64,000 nucleotides of DNA. It comes from CALKWS01 sp035302405. GTDB taxonomy: Bacteria; Actinomycetota; Actinomycetes; Actinomycetales; Beutenbergiaceae. The stretch is taken from the NCBI GenBank assembly GCA_035302405.1, contig DATGSR010000064.1:62001-126000 (forward strand), read 5' to 3'. Under the pieces are notes generated by a model. The model saw only the letters and a list, made by a program, of their open reading frames with translations. It was not told the DNA's origin and made no database searches. Positions 16,081-26,200 of the stretch are shown piece after piece (position 1 is the first letter of the stretch; the number at the start of each line of letters is the position of its first letter). The translations under genes and the position numbers were made by a program.

Positions 16081-18414
16081 TCACCACAGTCGCGCCGGAT
16101 CGACCTGGACACGCACCGCCCCGGGTTCTTTCCGGGCGCTGCGAAGAGCCTGTGCATGGGTGAGGGCGGTGTTGACTTCGGTGGCCAATTGTCGCGGCGC
16201 CCTGATCAGCGCTCGCACAGTCGGCTCGGAGTGGATCGGTACCTCAGCAGCCAGGGGCGTTTGTCCGGACACGCTTCGTTCGCCCGCGGTTCGTGTGGCC
16301 CCAGCCTGATCGTCATCGAAAACGGGCACGCTTGCGGCGGGCACGTCCACCGGCCCGAGCACCTCGACCTGCGGTGGGACGTTGAGGATACGAAGGAAAC
16401 TGCGCACCGCTTCGGCCCCGCCTTCGACTGCGGCCATGTGCACATGCGGCGGAAAACTCAGTTCAGCACGCTCATCAAGTTCGCGTTCGGCCAATCCGAT
16501 CGGGTCCCACCGCACCATTGCTTGGGTCGGCACCGGTGCACCCTGGCCCAGCAGAACCACCTGGCCCGTCGGCGCAGGACGCACCAGCGCTGCCGCGCGC
16601 ATCCACCGCCGCAGTGCCTCGACCGCTGCGTCAAGTTCGGGACGTTCGGTGGTCACGGCCGCATCCAGGAGCGCCGCCGCATGGTAACCGCCCTCGGCGC
16701 TCGGCTCGGCGCCGGGCGTGCTCACCACCAGCCGTGGACGGGCGTCGACGGCGCCCACCACTCCCCCATCCCGGCCGGAGACGAGCACGGGCACGCCAGG
16801 GAAGGCCCGGCCGAGTTCCTCGGCGGTGCGGCTGCTGCCGACCCGGGTTGCTCGCAGGCGGTTGTGACCACACTCCTGGCACGTCCAGTTCGTCGCGAGG
16901 CGCCCGCACCAGCCGCAGGCCGGCACAGCATCCGGATGCGCGAGCCGCAGCGGTCCGTGACAGTTCGCACATCGCGCCGGAGTGCGACAGCGGCCGCAGG
17001 AGGTGGCCGGGAGGTATCCCGCACGTGGCACATGCACCAACGCCGGACCGGAGTGGAGGGCATGGCGTAGCACCCGCCAAGCGAGACTCGGGATACGGGC
17101 TCGGCCGGCAGGTCCCTCGGCCTCCAGATCCGCTTCCCCGGGAGCCTGCACACGCGGCGCGGCCCGGCGCACCATAGCGCGGTCCGCGTGCAGGGATTTG
17201 GCCCACCCGTCCCGGACCAACACCTGGGCTTGGGGACTGCGCGCGAATCCCCCGATAAGGGCGCCGGCCCCGCTCAGGTCGGCGCGCTGGATCAGCACGG
17301 TGCGGGCGTGGGGGTAGGGCTTGCGCAACTCGGCCAGCGAATCGTCCCCCTCGTCCCAGCAGATCACCAGACCCAGGCGCGGTACTGGAGCGAACGCCGC
17401 CGATCGGGTGCCGATCACCACCTGCACCTGCCCGGTCAGAGCGAGGATGAATCTGCGGTACCGCGCCGAACGGCCCTGGTCCGCGCTGAGCACCTCGTGG
17501 AGCACACCGGCGTGGCGAAGCGCCGCCGACAGCGTCTGCACGTCCCGCTCGTCGGGCACGACAGTCAGCACCGACCTGCCGGAATTACAGGTCGCGATGA
17601 TGGCCTGTGTGATTGCAACGGCCCAATGCGGGTCTTGGGGGCGTGCCTCACCTTCCGCATGCGCAGGCGCCCATGGCAACGCCGTCCATACCGCCCGAGG
17701 GTGGTCGCCGGATGCGAGACGCCGCAGGAACGCCGCACCCCCCGGATACGGTGCCCAGTCCTGCTCGCGTGGCAGCGAACCGATCGGCGGCCAGGTCGGC
17801 GGCTGCTCCTGGGTCCAGTCGTACCGGCCGGTGGGTGCGCCCGCCTCGCGCCGGGCATCGTCGTGCGTCTGATGCTGTCCGGCCCTCCCGGTGCGTTCAG
17901 CCCCATGCTCCTCGGGGCGTTCAGCCCGGTGCCCCTCGGTGCCTTCAGGTCGTTCGCCCTCGGCACGTTCGGACCGTTCCTCCTCGGTGCGGTCAGCGCG
18001 TTGCAGGGCTGCTCGCTCCGCCGCCGCATGCCGGGGAGGAACGGCGAGCCGGAGTACATCGCTCAGCGTGCCGGCGTAATAGCGCGCCACCGAGCGGCAC
18101 AAGGTGAGGATCTCGTGGGTGAGGGCGGGAACTTCCGAGACCACCCGCCGGAGTTGGATCAGGGGGCGTTCACCCGCTCTGGGAGCGCGGGTCGCCACCA
18201 CGAACCCGTCCCGTTCAGTGCCGGCGAAGCGCACCTTGACCCGAACTCCGGGCCTGGTGCTGGGCACCAAAGCCTCCGGCACGGCATAGTCGAAGGTGCG
18301 GTCCAGGTGCGCCAGCGGGGTTTGCACCAGCACCTCGGCCACCAGGCGGTGGTCGGGTGCCTCGGGCGGTCGGGCACCATCCACCTGCAGCAGTGCGGGT
18401 TGGTCGGTGCTCAT
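16081..18414 (-). CDS. priA: PriA-like primosomal protein N', helicase motifs degenerate
   Basis: Replication restart factor that recognises stalled forks. The 777-residue protein starts at ATG 18414 (MSTDQPALLQVDG). The N-terminal DNA-binding domain contains LDRTFDYAVPEAL, and the eight-Cys zinc region is clear (CGRCRTPARCANC, CGWCG, CQECG). The Walker A loop is missing (the site reads NSGRSVLTVVPDE) and motif II reads DEGD rather than DEEH, so no helicase activity is expected, as known for actinobacterial PriA. A Glu/Arg-rich repetitive insert (about 150-200) with ERPEGTEG-like units is probably disordered. It is downstream of metK. Confidence 0.92.
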   Translation of the reverse strand: MSTDQPALLQVDGARPPEAPDHRLVAEVLVQTPLAHLDRTFDYAVPEALVPSTRPGVRVKVRFAGTERDGFVVATRAPRAGERPLIQLRRVVSEVPALTHEILTLCRSVARYYAGTLSDVLRLAVPPRHAAAERAALQRADRTEEERSERAEGERPEGTEGHRAERPEEHGAERTGRAGQHQTHDDARREAGAPTGRYDWTQEQPPTWPPIGSLPREQDWAPYPGGAAFLRRLASGDHPRAVWTALPWAPAHAEGEARPQDPHWAVAITQAIIATCNSGRSVLTVVPDERDVQTLSAALRHAGVLHEVLSADQGRSARYRRFILALTGQVQVVIGTRSAAFAPVPRLGLVICWDEGDDSLAELRKPYPHARTVLIQRADLSGAGALIGGFARSPQAQVLVRDGWAKSLHADRAMVRRAAPRVQAPGEADLEAEGPAGRARIPSLAWRVLRHALHSGPALVHVPRAGYLPATSCGRCRTPARCANCHGPLRLAHPDAVPACGWCGRLATNWTCQECGHNRLRATRVGSSRTAEELGRAFPGVPVLVSGRDGGVVGAVDARPRLVVSTPGAEPSAEGGYHAAALLDAAVTTERPELDAAVEALRRWMRAAALVRPAPTGQVVLLGQGAPVPTQAMVRWDPIGLAERELDERAELSFPPHVHMAAVEGGAEAVRSFLRILNVPPQVEVLGPVDVPAASVPVFDDDQAGATRTAGERSVSGQTPLAAEVPIHSEPTVRALIRAPRQLATEVNTALTHAQALRSARKEPGAVRVQVDPARLW

Positions 18415-18475
18415 GTGCCGATCCCACCACGAACCGCCCACAGGGGGCCAAACCCGTGCTGGGCGAGTAGGTTGC

Positions 18476-19678
18476 TCAGTTCACCGCGGCTTGTAGATCC
18501 GCTACCTTGCTGGGTTGTTCCCAAGTGAATTCGGCAAGTTCCCGGCCGAAGTGCCCGTAGTTGCTGGTGCGGGCGTATATCGGGCGCATCAGGTCCAGTT
18601 GCTCGATGATCGCCAGGGGGCGCAGATCGAACACGTCGGTGATGGCATGCTCGATGCGGCTTACGGGCACCGTTTCGGTGCCGAACGTCTCCACGTACAC
18701 CGCGACCGGGTGCGCGCGTCCGATGGCGTAGGACACTTGGACCTCACAGCGGGTAGCGAGCGCGGCGGCGACGACGTTCTTGGCCACCCAGCGCATCGCA
18801 TAGGAGGCGGATCGGTCCACTTTGGACGGGTCCTTGCCGGAGAAGGCGCCACCGCCGTGCCGGGCCATTCCGCCATAGGTATCGACGATGATCTTGCGCC
18901 CGGTCAGACCGGCATCCCCCATCGGCCCGCCGAGCACAAAGGCGCCGGAGGGGTTGACCAGGGTGGTGACGCCGGAGATATCCAAGTCCAATCCAGCGGC
19001 GAACCCGTCGAGGACTGGATCCAACACGTACTCCTGCACGAGACCGGGCAGCTCGCGTTCGTGGTCGATGCTGCCGTCGTGTTGGGTCGACAGCACCACG
19101 GTGTCCACTCCCACCGGCCGATCACCCTCATAGCGGATGGTGACCTGGGTCTTGCCGTCCGGGCGCAGGCCCGGGGCGATGCCTTCCTTGCGAACCTGGG
19201 TCAGTCGTTGGGTGATGCGGTGGGACATCAGGATCGGCAATGGCATCAACTCCGGGGTGTCGGAGCAGGCATAGCCGAACATGAGCCCCTGGTCCCCCGC
19301 GCCCTGGAGGTCGAGATCGTCGGCGGCGGTGCCCTGGCGCACCTCGAGCGATTGGTTGACGCCGGCGGCGATCTCCGGGGACTGCTGGTCTATCGACAGC
19401 GACACCCCGCACGAACGCCCGTCGAACCCGATATCGGAAGAGGTGTACCCGATCTCGGTGATGACGTCCCGCACCAGTTGCGGGATCTCCACATAGGAGT
19501 GTGTGGTGACCTCCCCGGCCACATGCACCAGACCGGTGGTGACCAACGACTCCACCGCGACCCGTGAGTTGGGGTCCTGCTCGAGCATCGCATCGAGGAT
19601 GCTGTCCGAGATCAGGTCGCAGATCTTGTCCGGGTGGCCTTCGGTGACGGACTCGGAGGTAAACAGTCGGTGACTCAC
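18476..19678 (-). CDS. metK: S-adenosylmethionine synthetase
   Basis: Makes S-adenosylmethionine from methionine and ATP. The 400-residue protein shows SVTEGHPDKICDLISDSILD (ATP/Mg site), GAGDQGLMFGYA and the phosphate-binding loop GGPMGDAGLTGRKIIVDTYGG (flexible loop region). Start is GTG 19678. It lies 41 bp downstream of coaBC and 61 bp upstream of priA on the same strand. No SAM riboswitch is seen. Confidence 0.98.
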   Translation of the reverse strand: MSHRLFTSESVTEGHPDKICDLISDSILDAMLEQDPNSRVAVESLVTTGLVHVAGEVTTHSYVEIPQLVRDVITEIGYTSSDIGFDGRSCGVSLSIDQQSPEIAAGVNQSLEVRQGTAADDLDLQGAGDQGLMFGYACSDTPELMPLPILMSHRITQRLTQVRKEGIAPGLRPDGKTQVTIRYEGDRPVGVDTVVLSTQHDGSIDHERELPGLVQEYVLDPVLDGFAAGLDLDISGVTTLVNPSGAFVLGGPMGDAGLTGRKIIVDTYGGMARHGGGAFSGKDPSKVDRSASYAMRWVAKNVVAAALATRCEVQVSYAIGRAHPVAVYVETFGTETVPVSRIEHAITDVFDLRPLAIIEQLDLMRPIYARTSNYGHFGRELAEFTWEQPSKVADLQAAVN

Positions 19679-19719
19679 AGTCGCGAGCCTACTGCCTCAC
19701 CCCGACAGTTAGCCCGGGC

Positions 19720-20982
19720 TCAGGGCCGCGCGGCGAGCCGCTCCTCCACGGCATCAAGGAGACCGACGGCGACATCGGTCTTGGACCCCGCTGCACGCCC
19801 TACCTCTGTGCCGTCGGGACGCAACACCACCACCGCGTTGGGCACATCACCGAATCCCAAGCCCGCGCCGACGTGGTTGACCGCGAGCAGATCGGCGCCC
19901 TTGCGTGCTGCCTTGTTCCGGCCGTGGGACAGCACCTCCTCGGCGTCCTGGCCGGTCTCCGCAGCAAAACCCACCACCACCTGGCCATCCCGTCGTTCTC
20001 GCACCAGTCCGGCGAGGATGTCCGGGTTCGACACCAGTTCGATCACCGGCGCCTCCTGGCGATGACCGGCCGGGTCATGGGTTTTGATCTTCGACTCCGA
20101 GGAGTTCGCAGGCCGGAAATCCGCGACGGCAGCGGCCATGATGAGCACATCCGCGTCCGCCGCGTGCCTGGTCATCGCGTGTTGCAGTTCGGCGGTGGTC
20201 TCCACCTGCTCCACCTCGACGGCGCTGGGCAGTTCGGCGAGCAAGGCGTCCTCCACGTTCGCCGCCACGACCTGCACTCGGGCGCCGCGGTCGGCTGCGA
20301 CCCGCGCCAGCGCCAATCCCTGCCGACCGGAGGACCGATTGCCTAGGAACCGCACGGGGTCGAGGGGCTCCCGGGTACCGCCGGCGCTGATCACCACCCG
20401 CCGGCCCGCCAGGCTGTCATCCGCCCGGGTCGTCGCGTCGTCCCGATCGCCGCGGTACTCCGCGGCGATCTGCAGCGCGGCGGAGACGACGTCCTCCGGT
20501 TCGGCCATACGACCGGGGCCGGTGTCCTGCCCCGTCAGGCGCCCGGTGGCGACGTCCAACACGTGCGCTCCGCGCTCCCGCAGGGTCGCCACGTTCGCCT
20601 GCGTGGCTGGGTGCTGCCACATCTCGGTGTGCATCGCCGGTGCGTAAACCACCGGCGATGTCACCGTGAGCAACGTCGCGGTCAGCAGGTCGTCGGCCCG
20701 GCCGGAGGCGGCCCGGGCGAGCAGGTCGGCGGTAGCGGGGATGATGATCACCAAGTCTGCTTCACGGCCGAGCCGGACGTGATCGACAGTGTCCGCCCCC
20801 TCGAAGACGGAGGTGGTCACCGGCTCGTGGGATAACGCCTCCCACGTGGTTTTTCCCACGAACTCCAAGGCGGCCACGGTGGGAATCACCCGGACCTGAT
20901 GACCTGCTTCGGTCAGGAGCCGCAGCGCGAGAGCGGCCTTGTACGCAGCGATCCCTCCGGAGACCCCCAGGATGATGCGCAC
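19720..20982 (-). CDS. coaBC: Bifunctional phosphopantothenoylcysteine decarboxylase/synthetase
   Basis: Two steps of coenzyme A synthesis: ligation of 4'-phosphopantothenate to cysteine (CoaB, C-terminal) and decarboxylation of the product (CoaC, N-terminal). It has 420 residues. CoaC has VSGGIAAYKA and the substrate motif PAMHTEMW; the flap motif GRLTGQDTGPGRM follows the actinobacterial pattern. CoaB has SAGGTREPLDPVRFLGNRSSG and AAAVADFRP. Start GTG 20982, 7 bp after rpoZ, suggests co-transcription. Confidence 0.97.
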   Translation of the reverse strand: MRIILGVSGGIAAYKAALALRLLTEAGHQVRVIPTVAALEFVGKTTWEALSHEPVTTSVFEGADTVDHVRLGREADLVIIIPATADLLARAASGRADDLLTATLLTVTSPVVYAPAMHTEMWQHPATQANVATLRERGAHVLDVATGRLTGQDTGPGRMAEPEDVVSAALQIAAEYRGDRDDATTRADDSLAGRRVVISAGGTREPLDPVRFLGNRSSGRQGLALARVAADRGARVQVVAANVEDALLAELPSAVEVEQVETTAELQHAMTRHAADADVLIMAAAVADFRPANSSESKIKTHDPAGHRQEAPVIELVSNPDILAGLVRERRDGQVVVGFAAETGQDAEEVLSHGRNKAARKGADLLAVNHVGAGLGFGDVPNAVVVLRPDGTEVGRAAGSKTDVAVGLLDAVEERLAARP

Positions 20983-20989
20983 GGGCGGG

Positions 20990-21253
20990 TCAGCCCTCGG
21001 TTTGCTCGAGCTGGAGCAGGCCCTCGTTGATCTCCCGCATCGCGATCGACAGCGGTTTCTCTTGGAGTTCGGTCTCCACCAACGGGCCGACGTACTCCAG
21101 CAGGCCCTCGTTGAGTTGGGCGTAGTAGGAGTTGATCTGCCGGGCCCGCTTGGCGGAATAGATCACCAGGGCATACTTGGAGTCGACAGCCTCGAGCAGT
21201 TCATCGATCGGGGGGTCGGTGATGCCCTCTGGGTTGGCGACGGTTCCTGCCAT
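20990..21253 (-). CDS. rpoZ: DNA-directed RNA polymerase omega subunit
   Basis: Small RNA polymerase subunit that supports beta' folding and, in some bacteria, ppGpp response. It has 87 residues from ATG 21253 (MAGTVANPEGITDPPIDELL), a start matching the actinobacterial family; a GTG at 21271 is the alternative. The core signature DSKYALVIYSAKRARQINSY is clear. It lies between gmk and coaBC, the standard order. Confidence 0.96.
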   Translation of the reverse strand: MAGTVANPEGITDPPIDELLEAVDSKYALVIYSAKRARQINSYYAQLNEGLLEYVGPLVETELQEKPLSIAMREINEGLLQLEQTEG

Positions 21254-21300
21254 GGTGTTCACAATCCTCACGCGGTCGACGACGGGTCCAACGCAACATT

Positions 21301-21882
21301 CTAGCCTTCACACATCAGGGAAACCAACTCATCAGTGGCCCGTGCCACGTCGTCGTTGACGATGATGTGATCGAACTCATCCACCGCCGCCATCTCTACC
21401 TTCGCGGTCTCGAGGCGCCGTTGCCGTTCGGTTTCATCCTCCGTGCCGCGGCCGGCCTGCCGCCGCAGCAGTTCATCCCAACTGGGCGGGGCAAGGAAGA
21501 CGAACCGTGCTTCGGGCATGCGTTCGCGTACCTGGCGGGCACCTTGGAGATCGATCTCCAACAACGCCGGCTCGCCTGCCTCCAACCGTGCCAGCAACGG
21601 GGCAAGCGGTGTGCCGTAACTGTGTCTGCCGTGCACCACCGCCCACTCCAGCAACTCTTCCCGGCGCACCATCTGGGCGAACTCGTTCTCACTGACGAAC
21701 CAGTAGTGCACCCCGTCCTGTTCGCCGGGCCGGGGCGGGCGGGTGGTCACCGAGGTGGACAGCCAGACGTGCGGATAACGACGGCGCACGTCGGCCGAGA
21801 CGGTTCCCTTGCCCACCGCGGTTGGTCCGGCGAGTACGGTCAGACGGCTGTGGGCTCTGCGCGGGAGGTCCTGTTCAGCCAA
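21301..21882 (-). CDS. gmk: Guanylate kinase
   Basis: Phosphorylates GMP to GDP with ATP. The 193-residue form from TTG 21882 is chosen because GGAG lies four bases upstream and the start overlaps the mihF stop by 8 bases; the longer frame lies inside mihF. P-loop GPTAVGKGTV, GMP-binding STSVTTRPPRPGE with VHYWFV, and LLEIDLQGARQV are seen. Thr replaces the usual Ser/Gly in the P-loop, a mild variation. It is part of the mihF-gmk-rpoZ-coaBC run. Confidence 0.95.
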   Translation of the reverse strand: MAEQDLPRRAHSRLTVLAGPTAVGKGTVSADVRRRYPHVWLSTSVTTRPPRPGEQDGVHYWFVSENEFAQMVRREELLEWAVVHGRHSYGTPLAPLLARLEAGEPALLEIDLQGARQVRERMPEARFVFLAPPSWDELLRRQAGRGTEDETERQRRLETAKVEMAAVDEFDHIIVNDDVARATDELVSLMCEG

Positions 21883-22186
21883 ACCGCTCCACCAGTTTGG
21901 CTCGCTGGTGCGGGCCCAGGCCCCGAACGCGACGGGACTCGGCAATGCCGATATCTCCCATGACCTGCCGTGCGGTGACCTTCCCCACACCGGGCAAAGA
22001 CTCCAGCAGCGATACCACCTTCAGTTTCCCGATCGCTTCGTCCGACCGGCCCTCCTCGAGGACTTCGGAGAGGGTGGCCCCGGAGTACTTGAGGCGATTC
22101 TTCACCTCGGCGCGGGTGGCGCGAGCGGCTTTCGCCTTCTCCAACGCCTCCCTGCGTTGTTCGGGTGTCAAGGGTGGTAATGCCAC
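21875..22186 (-). CDS. mihF: Integration host factor, actinobacterial type (mIHF)
   Basis: Nucleoid-associated protein specific to actinobacteria, binding and bending DNA. It has 103 residues: MALPPLTPEQRREALEKA, a helical middle, and the helix-two-turn-helix LESLPGVGKVTARQVM with IAESRRVRGLG. It starts at GTG 22186 and overlaps gmk. The 107-bp spacer to pyrF probably holds its promoter. Confidence 0.96.
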   Translation of the reverse strand: MALPPLTPEQRREALEKAKAARATRAEVKNRLKYSGATLSEVLEEGRSDEAIGKLKVVSLLESLPGVGKVTARQVMGDIGIAESRRVRGLGPHQRAKLVERFG

Positions 22187-22293
22187 GGTGCTCGACCTCG
22201 ATTCGACGGTACGGATGACAGGAAACCTAGCCCACGGCCTCGGTGCAGATCAATCGGCAGGTGCCGGTTGCAGCGCTGGTCCAGGCAGCTGCC

Positions 22294-23205
22294 TCAGGCG
22301 CGGCCGGTCGCACGGGCCACATCCGCTGCCAGCGCTCGAGCCGCGTCCGCCAGCGCCCGCGGGTCCGGCCCGGCCCGCAGCACGCTCCGGGAAGCGCTTG
22401 CGAGCACGGCCGGTAGCGCTGGGCCGAAGGTGTCGGCCAGTTGGGCGGCGTCGGCACCCTGGGCCCCCAGGCCGGGCGCCAGGAGGGGACCTTTGAACTG
22501 GGACAGTTCGGTACCGGTGACGCCGATCGCGTCTGCGACGGTAGCCCCCACCACCAGCCCCGCATGTCCCCACCGCGCTCCCCCGGCCACTGCGAGAGCG
22601 TTGTCGGCGGCGGCCTGCCGGGCGATCTCAGCGGCCACCGTGGCGCCCCCCGCGGTGCGCGCGTGCTGCACCGAGGCGCCCTCGGGGTTGGAGGTCAGGC
22701 CAAGCACGAAGACCCCCCGACCGCTGCGGGCGGCGGCATCCAGGGCCGGCCGTAACGCTTCGTAGCCCACGTAGGCCGCCAGGGTCACCGCATCGGCGGC
22801 CAGGTCCGAACCGTCGCACAGGTACGCCTGGGCGTAGGCGGACATCGTCGATCCGATATCGCCTCGCTTGGCGTCCAGGATGCACACCACCCCGGCGGCT
22901 CGGGCCTGTGCCAGCACCTCGGCCAGGACCTGTACGCCGGCGCTGCCGAACCGTTCGAAGAACGCGGCCTGAGGTTTCACCGCGGCCACGTGCGGACTGA
23001 GTGCTTCCAGGGCCCGCAGGCTGAACTCGCGGAGCCCTTCGGCGTCGTTCGGGTAACCCCACCGGCGTATTAGTTCAGCATGCGGGTCGATGCCCACGCA
23101 CACCGGCCCGCGGGTGTCCATCGCCTGGGCGAGTCGGGTTCCGAAGGGTTCGGGTGCAGCGTCCGGAGCCGGTGCCGGGGTTGTCGATCCGGGTGTCGCA
23201 GGCAT
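22294..23205 (-). CDS. pyrF: Orotidine 5'-phosphate decarboxylase, type 2
   Basis: Last step of UMP synthesis. It has 303 residues from ATG 23205, which overlaps the carB stop as TGATG. The type 2 (mycobacterial) family is shown by VCVGIDPHAEL, AAVKPQAAFFERFG and the catalytic CILDAKRGDIGST with its Lys/Asp charge network. It is the last gene of the pyrimidine operon; pyrD, often found between carB and pyrF, is missing. Confidence 0.96.
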   Translation of the reverse strand: MPATPGSTTPAPAPDAAPEPFGTRLAQAMDTRGPVCVGIDPHAELIRRWGYPNDAEGLREFSLRALEALSPHVAAVKPQAAFFERFGSAGVQVLAEVLAQARAAGVVCILDAKRGDIGSTMSAYAQAYLCDGSDLAADAVTLAAYVGYEALRPALDAAARSGRGVFVLGLTSNPEGASVQHARTAGGATVAAEIARQAAADNALAVAGGARWGHAGLVVGATVADAIGVTGTELSQFKGPLLAPGLGAQGADAAQLADTFGPALPAVLASASRSVLRAGPDPRALADAARALAADVARATGRA

Positions 23206-26200
23206 CACGCCTCGTCCACAGCGGGTCCGGCGTCCTGCACCGGCCTGGTCTCGACCGCCGCCAAGCCCCCACCGGGGCGGGCGTACTCCTGCAGGGCGCG
23301 CACGGCGAACGGGCCGCGCCGCTGCGCCTCGATTCCCTGCACCGCAGCGCTGAACTGCTGCATCGTGGTCACGATCGCGCGGTCCGCCACCGTGGTCGCA
23401 GTGCGGATATCGTGCCCGTCGGCGCGGGCGCGCCGGGAACCCGGGGTGTTGATCACCATGTCCACCTGGCCGGCGCGGATGAGGTCAACGATCGTGCCCT
23501 GGCCATCCGGCCCGGGCCCGTCGGAGGCCTTGCGCACCACGGTGCACGGGATGCCGTTGCGGTTGAGCACGCTGGCGGTCCCGGCAGTGGCCAGAATGGT
23601 GAAGCCCAGCTCCACCAGCCGGCTCACCGGCAGCACCAGGGACCGTTTGTCCCGGTCGGCCACCGAGACGAACACGGTGCCACTCATCGGCAGCCCACCG
23701 AAGGCGGCGGCCTGCGACTTGGCGAAGGCCAAGGGGAAGTCGACATCAACGCCCATCACCTCGCCGGTGGAGCGCATCTCCGGCCCGAGGACGGTATCGA
23801 CCACGTTGCCCTTGGGGGTGCTGAAGCGTTTGAACGGCAGCACCGCCTCCTTGACCGCGATGGGAGCGTTCGGGCTGGTGGCGATGGCGTCCTGCGCGGG
23901 GAGCACGCCGTCGCTGCGCAATTGCGCGATCGACATTCCCGACATCACCAGCGCCGCCGCCTTCGCCAACGCCACCCCGGTGGCCTTGGACACGAACGGC
24001 GCGGTTCGCGACGCCCGGGGATTGGCTTCCAGGACGTACAGCACATCGGCGGCGAGTGCGAACTGGATGTTCAATAGCCCCCGGACCCCGACCTCGCGGG
24101 CGATGGCCTCGGTTGATTCGCGGATCCGGGCGACCATGGAGTCGGACAAGGTGATCGGGGGCATGACGCAGGAGGAGTCACCGGAGTGGATGCCTGCTTC
24201 CTCGATGTGTTCCATCACCCCGCCGAGGAAGAGTTCCTCCCCGTCGTAGATGGCATCGACGTCGACTTCGATCGCTTGGTCCAGGAATCTGTCCACCAGG
24301 ACCGGAGCCGGCAGCGTGGCGTGCTCGGCGGCGCTTCCCGACACCCCGGTGGCGCGGCGGAGGTAGTCGGTCAGTTGCTCCTCGTCGTAGACGATCTCCA
24401 TCCCCCGGCCACCGAGTACGTAGGAGGGGCGCACCAGCACCGGGTAGCCGATCTGGTCGGCCACCTGCCGTGCCTGTTCCAGGGAGATGGCGGTTCCGAA
24501 GGCCGGTGCGGGCAGTCCGGCCGCCAGCAGCACTTGACCGAACTGGCCGCGATGCTCGGCCGCGTCGATAGCCGACGGCGAGGTGCCCCAGATCGGTAAA
24601 CCGGCCGCTTCCAGGTCTGCTGCCAGCGACAACGGGGTCTGCCCGCCCAGTTGTACGATCACGCCCGCGACCTCGCCCGCTGCGCTCTCGGCTCGGTATA
24701 CCTCCAGGACGTCTTCGAGGGTGAGTGGCTCGAAATAGAGCCGGTCGGCGGTGTCGTAGTCGGTGGAGACCGTCTCGGGGTTGCAGTTGACCATCACCGT
24801 CTCGTAACGGTCCTGCAGCGCCAGGGCGGCGTGCACGCAGGAGTAGTCGAACTCGATGCCTTGGCCGATCCGGTTGGGTCCGGACCCCAGGATGAGCACG
24901 GCCGGGCGCTTCCGCGGTGCCACCTCGGTCTGGGTGTCGTAACTGGAGTAGTAGTACGGCATGATCGCCGGGAACTCCCCCGCGCAGGTGTCCACGGTCT
25001 TGTACACCGGGTGTAGTCCGAAGGCGTGGCGCAACTCGCGCACCGTGGCCTCACTAAGACCGCGGATATCACCGATCTGCTGATCGGAGAACCCGTGCCT
25101 CTTGGCCCGGCGAAGCACATCGGCATCCAACCGTGGGGTAGCGGCGATCTCGTCGGCCACTTCCTGCAGCAGGAGCAACTGGTCTACGAACCAGGGGTCG
25201 ATCCCGGTGGCTGCCACGATCTGATCCAGGCGGGCCCCGCCGCGCACGGCCTGTTGGACTTGGATCAGTCGCTCCGGTGTGGGTGTGGCGATCTGTTCGA
25301 GCAGTTCGGCGGTGCGGTCCGCATCCGGCGCCGGCCCGGAGTAGTCGAAGGCGATCTCCGGAGTGTCGATGGACCGCAATCCCTTTTGCAGCGCCTCGGT
25401 GAAGTTGCGGCCCAGGGCCATGGCTTCGCCCACCGATTTCATCGTGGTGGTCAGCAACGGCTCAGCGGCCGGGAACTTCTCGAAGTTGAACCGGGGCACC
25501 TTCACGGCCACGTAGTCCATGGTCGGCTCGAAGGCGGCCGGGGTGGTGCCGGTGATGTCGTTGGTGATCTCATCCAACGTGTAGCCGATAGCCAACTTCG
25601 CGGCGATCTTGGCGATCGGGTAGCCGGTGGCCTTGGAGGCCAGCGCCGAGGAGCGGGAGACTCTCGGGTTCATCTCGATCACCACGACCCGGCCGGTGTG
25701 GGGGTGCAGGGCGAATTGAATGTTGCAGCCGCCGGTGTCCACGCCGACCTCACGGATGATGGCGATGCCCACATCGCGCAGTTTCTGGAACTCCTGGTCG
25801 GTCAACGTCACCGCCGGAGCCACGGTGATGGAATCCCCCGTGTGTACCCCCACCGGGTCGATGTTCTCGATCGAGCACACCGCCACCACGTTGTCCGCGC
25901 TGTCGCGAACCAGTTCCAGTTCGTACTCCTTCCACCCGAGGATGGACTCCTCCAGGAGCACCTCGGCGGTGGGTGAGTAATGCAGGCCGGAGCCGACGAT
26001 GCGGCGTAGATCGGTTTCGTCGTGGGCGATGCCTGACCCCAAACCCCCCATCGTGAAGGAGGGGCGGACCACGATCGGGTAGCCCAGCTCGTCCGCCGCC
26101 TGCAGCGCCCCCTCCATGGATTGCACGATCGAACTGCGCGCGCTTTCCGCTCCGCAGCGTTCGACCACTTCCTTGAACGCCTCCCGGTCCTCCGCCAGAT

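Noticed and set aside
20400..20600. Loss of the catalytic Cys in the CoaC part of CoaBC
   Set aside because: The GRLTGQDTGPGRM form differs from the enterobacterial ACGD motif but matches what I recall for actinobacterial CoaBC, so it is not an anomaly.
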